Shown one piece after another: positions 57,073-64,000 of a stretch of 64,000 nucleotides of DNA. Source of the stretch: Dillenia suffruticosa (taxonomy: Eukaryota > Streptophyta > Magnoliopsida > Dilleniales > Dilleniaceae); the NCBI GenBank assembly GCA_033439265.1, contig JAVTVX010000027.1, positions 14,957,001-15,021,000 on the forward strand, read 5' to 3'. A model generated the notes under the pieces. The model did not search any database, was not told the origin of the DNA, and saw only the letters and a list, made by a program, of their open reading frames with translations. Both the position numbers and the translations under genes were made by a program. Position 1 is the stretch's first letter. Each line of letters opens with the position of its first letter.

Positions 57073-58460
57073 CTCTCTCTCTCTCTCTCCCCGACTCTTC
57101 GTTTCTCTCCCCACCGTGGCGCCGCTCCTCCTTTGCCGCGAGCTCCGCTGCCAACAGCCCACCACCACCATCATCATCATCATCATTATCTTCTTCTTCT
57201 TCTTCTTCTTCTTCTTTCCCTCTCGATTTCTCTCTCATAGTTTCTCTCCCTCTCACGATTTCTCGCGATCGCTCTCCCTTCCCAATCACACACTGCCGTG
57301 AGCTCCACCACTAGCGCGCCACCGTGCGATCTCCCCCGCGCACCACATGCCACCGCGCGCGACTGCTGCGGCCTCCCGCGGCCTCCCACAAGCATGCGCC
57401 TCGGAGCGCAATGACCGTCTCCTCCCATGAGCCTCCGCGAGCGTAACCCAGCGCTTGCAGGCGATCGAGCCACAGCACGTCTTTTCGCCAGCATGCTATA
57501 GCGCAAGCGCGAGTGCACGATCGAGCGAGCACACCACAACTTGAGCACGCCACAACGCGCCTGCGTACGAGCGCTCGCCTGCGCTCGAGCGCGCGCCACC
57601 TCGTGAGTGCTCACGGCCCTCAATCCAATACGGCTCGCGAGCCACTGCAGGCCCGTAGGCCCATCAGCCGTAGGCCCGCCAGCCCGTAGGCCCATCAGCT
57701 CGCATGCTTGTCGGCCCGCTAGCACACTGGCGCGCTAGCCCGCTGACCCGTGAGTCCACTAGCTGAAGCCCACGGCCTGTGAATCTTTGCACAGGTAACT
57801 AACTTAGGGTTTTGCTTCCGATCTAAGTGTTTGAACCTAACTAATAAACCCTGTCTTGATAGGTAGTATTTTAGATCTTGGAATGATCGAGGAGACATTC
57901 GGACAAAGGTCTGCGATTCGAGAAAACCCTAGGTGAGGGATTTTGGACCCATTCGAGTTATTTATCGAATTTAGGGTAAAAATTTAGGATAATAAGTGTT
58001 GTATATGCATGAAAAGAGTCGGAATTGGAGATTTGAGTTTAGAAATTTTCAAAGAATTTCTACTTGTATAAGACAAACGATTTTAAGTGGAAATTGATAA
58101 TTCATTGCTTTAGGATAACATATTCGGGTTCAAAGAGGGAAGTTGAATTCGGATTGGTTTGGAATTGGGAGTGCACACCCTCCCTGAACAGTGAGTGGGA
58201 TTTTGACATTTTCTATTGATTGACAAATCATGTTTTACCGATTTTCAAACGACATGATTTCTATACGTGTGAAAACTAATTTTTTAGATTTTGATAGACA
58301 TATTTTTGTGACCATTGGAGTGTCCCAACTATTGATTTTATTGATCTGTATCCATGAATTTGATAACCGGATATTGTGTCATTCTTTTTAACATATTGAC
58401 ATATTTTAATACTTTTACTGTATTGACACGTAATTTTAAATGTATTTACATGTACTATTT

Positions 58461-58556
58461 GGGCTATACATCCGGCCGACGTTATGTTATGATGCATAGG
58501 GCTATATGCCCAGCCGACATGATGATGTGATGCATGGGGCTATGTGCCCGGCCGAC
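58461..58556 (+). repeat. 38-bp tandem repeat in the Tekay LTR
   Basis: GGGCTATACATCCGGCCGAC at 58461, GGGCTATATGCCCAGCCGAC at 58499, GGGCTATGTGCCCGGCCGAC at 58537: three copies spaced exactly 38 bases. Followed by three GGTGATAT units at about 58559-58581. Confidence 0.85.
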
Positions 58557-59044
58557 TTGGTGATATGGTGATATGGTGATATGCTTCCTATAGCATTCCG
58601 TAACTACGAAGGACATTTGGTAGAGGCACCCCTTATGCCCGGATACGTTTTGGCCGGAGGTATCCACCAAATCGTCATGTGTATGGATGTTCCAGATTGA
58701 CTCTCATCGGGGAGGACGTGAGTTTGCCTCTGTTTAACACTGGGTGGGACACCATACACGGCCGACTATATATATGTATTATTATTATCATTTACAGGTT
58801 AGTTGGAGTAGTCTGTGGTAAATATTGGGGTAAAGAGCCATTATTTGATATATGCATAGTAAAAACCCCCAATGCGCCCGTCCTTGATCTAGGTAGACTA
58901 TTGTCGAGAGTGTTTGTTCGGCCGGCTCTACATATATGACTTGATACATGGATGGATGCATATATTATTTTCTGATGTGTGCCTTGAGATATGTTTTACT
59001 CTGAAATAGTACGTTATTTTCGCACACTCGATATTATGTTACAG

Positions 59045-59059
59045 CTTGGGGACATTTGA

Positions 59060-59091
<32 letters not shown>

Positions 59092-59112
59092 GGCCCTTGC
59101 GCAAGGATGACA
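59045..59112 (+). pseudogene. U6 snRNA-derived segment at the LTR / PBS junction
   Basis: From GGGGACAT at 59048 to GGATGACA at 59112, the sequence follows plant U6 snRNA, with only three differences over 65 aligned bases, all C in U6 to T here. It includes the whole ACAGAGA box (GATACAGAGAAG, 59072-59083), the AGC triad (TTAGCATGGCCC) and the start of the internal stem-loop region (TGCGCAAGGATGACA). The first ~7 bases of U6 are altered (CTT-GGGG for CTTCGGGG) and the last ~27 (after GATGACA) are absent, replaced by GTTCGGT and the PBS. Same strand as the retrotransposon. It lacks an upstream U6 promoter (no USE plus TATA at the expected spacing) and a T-run terminator, so it is not a U6 gene. 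Confidence 0.85.
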
Positions 59113-59119
59113 GTTCGGT

Positions 59120-59131
59120 TGGTATCAGAGC
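59120..59131 (+). promoter_or_regulatory. primer-binding site of the Tekay-type element (tRNA-Met)
   Basis: TGGTATCAGAGC, complementary to the 3' end of plant initiator-Met tRNA, located seven bases after the U6-like GATGACA. Intact. Confidence 0.93.
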
Positions 59132-59354
59132 GCCTTAGGTTGGGCAAAGGGTAGTAAGAAAAGTATTCCCAAGTATATAGAAAAGTTTTCAATATATTAG
59201 AGAGTTTCATACAGTCATTTAAAATCCCCTATATGGTCGTAGACCAATAATTTCATTCATTTTAGGGGGTTAGTTACTATGTAACTAACCCTAATTCTTC
59301 AATCATGCCAAACTCTAGAGTTATATCTAATGAAAGTTCTCTCATTGTAGAATT

Positions 59355-60545
59355 ATGCTGCCTAGACGTGGTAGACCAACGGGACGCGGAGCTAGACTCG
59401 CGCTACCTGAGACTCCTCAAGTGCCTGACCCTTCGAGGGGACCTGTGACCCTTGGAGTGCCTGAGGCTGCTTCCTCTTCATGGGCGCGCTCTACAGTGCC
59501 TCCTCAGTCGGCTGCTCCAGCCGAGGTTCCACCACCGTCCCTTGAGGCGTTTAGACAGGTGTATGAGTGGTACACCTCCCACGGGGTTCAGATGCCACCC
59601 CCACCACCGCCAACGGTAGTACCGACTCCTATGGTCGTACCACCTTCAGTTGTACCATATCAGCCCCTAGTATTGGTCCTTCCTCAATTTCAGGACTTAG
59701 TGACACTACCTCCTTTACCTTGAGGCATATTCACAAACTCACCCAGTTGGTGAAGGAGGCGAGGCAGTTAGGCTGCTCGGAGTTTGCAAGAATAGGTGAT
59801 TCTACAGCAGCGAAGCACTGGATCAACCGCACCCGTAGAATTTTGACTGATATAGGTTTGAGCGAGGACTATTGGCTTCGGATAGCAGAGAGACTCTTAG
59901 ATGGTGACGCTCTCACTTGGTGGGAGGCGATTTGTGACGATGCTACCGAGCCACTGCGGTGGGAGGACTTCCTGCGAGAGTTCGATCACAGGTACTTCTT
60001 TGAGTTCTAGCAGGACTACAAGAGGGCAGCGTTTTTGTACTTGCGGTAAGGAACCAAGACAGTGACAAAGTATGAGACAGAGATGAGACGACTAGCTGCT
60101 TTCGTTCCAGACTTGACGACGCCGAAATAGTTAAGGTTCAAGTTTGAGAATGGCCTCAACTTGAACATCAGGAGGTATATGACAGTGACTTCTAGTCTCT
60201 CCTTTGCGGAGATCGTGGACTCAGCACTTAGGGTGGAGGAGATCGTCCGTGTTAAGGGCAGACAGCGGGAGTACAGAAAGCAAAGGAAGAAGAGATCTAG
60301 GGCTTCTTCGAACCAGGGTGCGAAGAAGGGCAGGACTTCAGGATATCAGGGAGGCTTTTCTCAGCCAAGACAGGCACATACTGGGCAGGATTCACGCAGC
60401 CCCTAGTGTCACTACTCAGACTTCAAATCAGCGGCACCCCTTTTGCCACCGATGTGATAGATACCATCCTTTTAGAGAGTGTAGGGTGCCTCTTACATGC
60501 TTCCGGTATGGGAAGCTAGGGCACATTAGGAGCACCTGCCCCTAG
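59355..60545 (+). pseudogene. Tekay-type gag remnant
   Basis: The first frame, 59355-59723, starts MLPRRGRPTGRGARLALPET and is proline-rich, as in the lineage. The capsid core is in another frame (59720-60010): AKHWINRTRRILTDIGLSED, LLDGDALTWWEAICDDATEP and WEDFLREFDHRYF, the Retrotrans_gag core. After a TAG at 60008 the match continues (FLYLR, YETEMRRLAAFVPDL, ALRVEEIVRVKGRQ). The zinc knuckle near 60501 is CFRYGKLGHIRSTC, with the second cysteine changed to tyrosine. At least one frameshift and three stops. Confidence 0.85.
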
Positions 60546-60955
60546 TTGGGATTGGGAGGTCAGATAGCTGCAGGACACTTGAGTGTTCCCCGAGGAGGAC
60601 AGCAGGAAACGCCTGCGCACTCGAGTCACACCGCTTCACGGATTACAGTCGAGAGCAACACGGTGCCAGAACCATCCCGACAACAGCAGAGGATACAGGC
60701 CCGTATATACGCAATAATGCAGGAGGACACTCAGGCGAGTCCTGACGTGATTATTGGTGCTCCTCCCACTGATCCTCATGTTTAGAGATGTTCATGTACT
60801 TTCTTTTGAGAACCATCACTAGTTAAAGCTGTAGAGGCTTAACTATGTTGGTTTGTACATACATTTTGATATTTATATATATATGTGTGGGTGTGTGTGT
60901 GAGCATATATTTTCTTCCATATTTATCAACTAATCTTTTATTTTCTCACATTAAG
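60546..60955 (+). other. gag-pol spacer
   Basis: A 79-codon frame (60546-60785) low in recognisable features covers the linker between gag and protease, then about 170 AT-rich bases with a TG repeat near 60885-60903. In intact Tekay elements this linker is continuous; here the AT-rich stretch looks like a small insertion or decayed sequence. Confidence 0.45.
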
Positions 60956-60959
60956 AGTT

Positions 60960-61346
60960 ATGAAAATATGGGAAGTCGATAGTTGTGTCCTATTTGATAC
61001 CGAGTCGAACCATTCGTATGTGAGAGTGTCTTTTGTCTATAGGTTGGGTAAGCTTTTGTCGCCACTTGATGATGAGATATTAGTCATCACTCCTCTCGGT
61101 GAGCAGATACTTAGAGATTCCGTCTACAAAGGGAGTAAGGTCATGGTCAGAGATACGATACTCGAGACAGACTTGATTCCACTTGAGATGATAGATTTTG
61201 ATGCCATCCTAGGGATGGATTGGCTAAGCATGCATAGGGTCTCAGTAGATTGCTTCACCAAAGAAGTGGAGTTTCAGAGACTCCAGGGGCCATTGTTAAG
61301 GTTCCTGGTGAGAGACGAGTATTATCTCGCTGTGTTGTTTTGGTGA
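60960..61346 (+). pseudogene. Tekay-type protease remnant
   Basis: 128-codon frame. VLFDTESNHSYVRVSFVYRL holds the retropepsin active-site position; the family motif is DTGATHSF, here DTESNHSY, so the essential glycine is replaced. FDAILGMDWLSMHRVSVDC at about 61200-61255 is the conserved region connecting protease to RT. Frame ends at TGA 61346. Confidence 0.8.
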
Positions 61347-61392
61347 TGAAGGCTAGGAGATTGATACGCCGAGGGTGAACGGCATACCTGAC

Positions 61393-62765
61393 TCATGTTA
61401 TTGACACCACTATGGAGGAGCTGAGACTTGAGGAAGTCCCAGTGGTGCAGGAGTTCCTAGATATATTTTCTGAGGAGCTACCCGGACTACCACCGGTTCG
61501 GAAGTTTGATTTCGAAATTGACCTAACTCCAGGGACCACTCCCATATCTATTTCGCCATACAGAATGGCGCCAACTGAGCTTAAAGAGCTCAAGGTCCAA
61601 TTGTAGGAGTTGCTGGACAAGGGTTTTATCCATCCGAACACTTCGCCTTGGGGTGCTCCGGTGTTATTCGTGAAAAAGAAGAACGGGACTTTAAGATTGT
61701 GTATAAACTATAGGCAGCTAAACAAGGTTTCCATCAAGAATCGGTACCCTCTACCGCGTATTGATGACTTATTTGATCAGCTCCAGGGTACGTGAGTTTT
61801 CTCAAAGATCGATCTTCGATCTGGATATCATCAGTTGCGGATTAGGGATGAGGATGTGCCCAAGACCGCATTCCACACCCAATATGGACACTCTGAGTTC
61901 GTGGTCATGCCGTTTGGGCTGACCAACACACCACCAGTCTTTATGGACCTGATGAATCGGGTTTTCCATGATTATTTGGATCGGTTCGTCATTGTGTTCA
62001 TCGACGATATTCTCGTATATTCGCAGAGCAATGAGGAGCATGCGTAGCACCTTAAGGTGGTGTTGTAGATTCTCCGTGAATGGCAATTGTATGCCAAATC
62101 CATCAAGTGTGAATTTTGGCTTAGACAGATTAGATTTCTTGACCATATTGTTTCTGCGAAGGGTATTTATGTTGACTCGCAGAAGGTGGAGGTCATATTA
62201 AGGTGGGAGCAGCCACAAACAGTGACCGAAGTGCGGAGTTTCCTTGGTCTTGTGGGGTATTATCGGCGGTTTGTAGAAAGATTCTCCCAGATCGTTGCTC
62301 CACTTTCTAGACTGACACGAAAGGACGTCAAGTTCATTTAGGACGATCGTTGTGAAGTGAGCTTTCATGAGCTCAAACAACGACTGATGTCGGCACCAGT
62401 TTTAGCTCTCCCCACTAACAGCCAAGAGTATGTTGTGTATAGTGATGCCAACAAGCAAGGATTAGGCTGCGTTTTGAAGCAGGATAGTCGGGTGATTGCT
62501 TATGCTTCGTGACAGTTGAAAAAGCATGAGCTGAATTATCCGACGCATGATTTAGAGTTAGCAGCCGTAGTCTTTGCATTAAAGATATGACGGCATTATC
62601 TTTATAGAGTGACTTGCAGAGTTTTCACTGACCATCAGAGTCTGAAGTATTTGTTCACTCAGAGGGAGCTAAACCTCAGACAGAGACGATGGTTAGAGTT
62701 GCTGAAAGATTATGATTTGATTATAGATTATCATCCGGGCATGGCGAATGTTGTGGCACGATGCT
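61393..62765 (+). pseudogene. Tekay-type reverse transcriptase / RNase H remnant
   Basis: [20 protein letters not shown] leads in at 61470. [62 protein letters not shown] and [11 protein letters not shown], so the catalytic IDD is intact. Then [19 protein letters not shown]. RNase H: VVYSDANKQGLGCVL, LNYPTHDLELAAVVFALKI and [20 protein letters not shown]. Stops at 61605, 61796, 62047, 62067, 62339, 62511 and 62588 each match a single C-to-T or G-to-A change from the expected codon (Q, R or W). RNase H runs to the sequence PGMANVVA near 62757. Confidence 0.88.
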
Positions 62766-63485
62766 TAGTGTACCAGTAGGTGAAGGTAGAGTATCAGCGT
62801 CCAGCGGGTACGCTACAGTCTCTTTCCATTCCTGAGTGGAAATGGAAGCATATTACTATGGACTTCATGATGGAGTTGCCACGGACTTCTACGCGGCATG
62901 ATGCGATTTGGGTGATTGTCGATCGACTCACCAAATCTGCACATTTTATCCCTACCCACGGTGATTATTCCTTGAAGGCGTTGGCACATCTCTATATTGA
63001 TACCATAGTTCGGATTCACGGTGCCTATGTCTATTGTTTTAGATAGGGATCCCAGATTCACATCTAAATTTTAGCCCAGGTTGCAGGAGACAGCACTAGA
63101 CTAAACTTTAGTACGGCATATCATCCTCAGACAGACGGCCAGTCAAAGAGGATGATTCATACACTTGAGGATATGTTTCGGGCATGTGTCATTGATTTTC
63201 ATGGTTGCTGAGATCGATACCTTCCATTGGTTGAGTTTGCATACAATAACAGTTACCAGGCGAGTATCGGAATGTATCGGAATGCTTCCATATGAGGCAT
63301 TGTAAGGGAGGCGATGCCGCACACCTCTGTATTGGGATGAGGTTGGTGAGAGGCGCATCAGCAGCATAGAGCTTGTTGAGGAGACGAAAGAGAAGGTGGG
63401 GATCATCCGCGATAAGATAAAAGCTCTCAGGATCAGCAGAAGACGAATGCGGATCGGAGGCGAAGACCTTTTGAGTTCGAGGTTG
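62760..63485 (+). pseudogene. Tekay-type integrase with the N-terminal domain deleted
   Basis: Directly after the RNase H end the sequence reads CLVYQ, stop, VKVEYQRPAG, which in intact elements is the segment after the HHCC zinc-binding domain; about 180 residues are missing. The core follows: WKHITMDFMMELPRTSTRHD (first catalytic Asp), VIVDRLTKSAHFIPT, then, past stops, [20 protein letters not shown] and VEFAYNNSYQ. After about 63290 only fragments are readable until FEVGDMVLLR. Confidence 0.8.
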
Positions 63486-63490
63486 GAGAC

Positions 63491-63871
63491 ATGGTACTTT
63501 TACGGATCTTGCCTTGGAAAGGGATGATTCGGTTTAGACAACGGGGCAAGTCAAACCCCAGGTATGTTGGACCCTTCCGTATTCTTGAGAAGATCGGAAG
63601 TGTAGTATATAGATTGGAGTTGCCAGAGGAGTTGTCACGTATCCACGATATATTCCATGTCTCCGTACTTAAGAAGTATATGACGGATCCATCACATATG
63701 TTAGAGCCTCCGCCAGTTGAGTTACGGGAGGATTTGAGTTTACCTATACAGCCCGTGGTCATCCTTGATAGACAGATCAGGAAACAGCGAAACAAGAAAG
63801 TCCTGTTAGTTCGTGTTTTGTGGCAAGCGACCAAGTCGAGGAGGAGACTTGGGAGCCAGAGCATATTATGA
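63491..63871 (+). pseudogene. integrase C-terminus and chromodomain of the Tekay-type element
   Basis: An open 126-codon frame: RYVGPFRILEKIGSVVYRLE, LPEELSRIHDIFHVSVLKKY, then PVELREDLSLPIQPVVILDR and RNKKVLLVRVLW, a chromodomain of the Tekay/Del type that would direct insertion into heterochromatin by binding modified histone tails. The final part should continue as W..EEATWE..; the frame instead passes into KSRRRLGSQSIL, a one-base shift (SRGGDLGARAY in the other frame). The best preserved part of the element. Confidence 0.85.
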
Positions 63872-63952
63872 GGGGACAGTACCCCCATTTATTCTTTGAG
63901 TAGTTTTCTATCCCCGTACAACTTCCTTTTCATTTCGAGAACGAAATTTGTT

Positions 63953-63969
63953 TTTAGGGGATTAGAAAA
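63953..63969 (+). promoter_or_regulatory. polypurine tract of the Tekay-type element
   Basis: TTAGGGGATTAGAAAA before TATAACG; the preceding CATTTCGAGAACGAAATTTG is the conserved pre-PPT context (TTTCGAGGACGAAATTT) of Tekay elements. Confidence 0.8.
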
Positions 63970-64000
63970 TATAACGTCGACACTGCGGTGTCCGTACTAA
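63970..64000 (+). repeat. start of the Tekay-type 3' LTR
   Basis: TATAACGTCGACACTGCGGT matches the 5' LTR start at 56753 with TG changed to TA. The remainder, including whether the U6-like segment recurs, is beyond the window. Confidence 0.85.

Larger units (their letters stand above)
56753..59112 (+). repeat. 5' LTR of the Tekay-type element
   Basis: About 2.36 kb from TGTAACACCGACAC to GGATGACA. Composition changes sharply: AT-rich outer part, GC- and CpG-rich 57000-57790 (unlike the rest of the window), then moderately AT-rich. It includes (CT)n at 57072-57088, CAT and CTT repeats at 57166-57215, three hairpins at 57001-57072, 38-bp repeats at 58461-58574 and the U6-like segment at the end. 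The 3' border is inferred from the PBS seven bases later. Only 31 bases of the 3' LTR are in the window. Confidence 0.75.
56753..64000 (+). mobile_element. Tekay/Del-type chromovirus (Ty3/Gypsy), decayed
   Basis: 5' LTR 56753-59112, PBS 59120-59131, gag 59355-60545, protease, RT, RNase H, integrase core, chromodomain (to 63871), PPT (about 63953-63969) and the start of the 3' LTR (63970). The 3' LTR opening TATAACGTCGACACTGCGGTGTCC matches the 5' TGTAACACCGACACTGCGG. The C-terminal chromodomain following the integrase and the YRLELPEELSRIHDIFHVS phrase identify the Tekay/Del lineage. About ten in-frame stops and some frameshifts; about 180 residues are missing between RNase H and the integrase core. 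Not autonomous. Confidence 0.9.

Noticed and set aside
56933..57725. Several long overlapping frames on both strands (up to 179 codons)
   Set aside because: They lie in the GC-rich part of the Tekay LTR, where stops are rare by composition. Low-complexity Ser/Arg content and overlap in all frames argue against coding.
59045..59131. A functional U6 snRNA gene
   Set aside because: The 5' and 3' ends of U6 are missing, and there is no upstream USE plus TATA arrangement or T-run terminator; it runs straight into the retroelement PBS.

Overview
The window is nuclear DNA from a flowering plant, most likely a eudicot. It is AT-rich, intron-bearing genes are scattered among nested LTR retrotransposons, the primer-binding sites match plant initiator-Met and Asp tRNAs, and one stretch matches plant U6 snRNA. 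I see no rRNA, tRNA or CRISPR locus. Only one gene looks intact: an eight-exon MATE efflux transporter on the minus strand at 18560-24734. Its splice sites and phases join into a 495-residue frame. Two relatives lie to its right: a terminal-exon remnant (27555-28430) and a clear pseudogene (49262-53335) that keeps parts of all eight exons. They appear to be remains of a small tandem MATE cluster split apart by transposons.

Layout. 1-655, 7060-8670 and 8671-10425: three copies of a short non-autonomous Copia-like element; two are head-to-tail and carry pieces resembling host genes (an RMA-type RING finger and an antisense lysine-rich ORF). 660-7013: a decayed minus-strand Athila-type Gypsy element. 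10748-17126: a decayed plus-strand Copia element preceded by an unidentified conserved ORF. 17130-18300: spacer and a SINE-like unit. 18560-24734: the MATE gene, with CT/GA microsatellites next to several splice donors. 25820-26351: a small TRIM-like element. 29817-39624: a complete 9.8-kb SIRE-type Copia element on the minus strand, with two ~1.45-kb LTRs, PBS, PPT, a 5-bp target duplication (CATAG) and an extra ORF after pol. 39900-41127: the 3' end of a LINE. 41990-43272: one end of a CACTA-like transposon with dense inverted sub-repeats, sitting inside a second Athila copy (43276-46247). 46250-49255: unassigned. 49262-53335: MATE pseudogene, interrupted by a SINE-like insertion and other sequence. 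55385-56752: truncated Copia element, cut by a Tekay/Del-type chromovirus (Gypsy) from 56753 to the window end.

The most unusual feature is at the 3' end of the chromovirus 5' LTR. About 68 bases (59045-59112) are nearly identical to plant U6 snRNA, in sense orientation, ending 7 bases before the tRNA primer-binding site. The same LTR has three consecutive perfect hairpins (57001-57072) and three 38-bp tandem units. The apparent capture of U6 by an LTR retrotransposon, and the gene-fragment-carrying Copia mini-elements, are the best candidates for something not described before.

Most pol reading frames in the window are broken. Many premature stops are explained by CAG/CGA to TAG/TGA or TGG to TAG/TGA changes, as expected when methylated cytosines decay in silenced elements.
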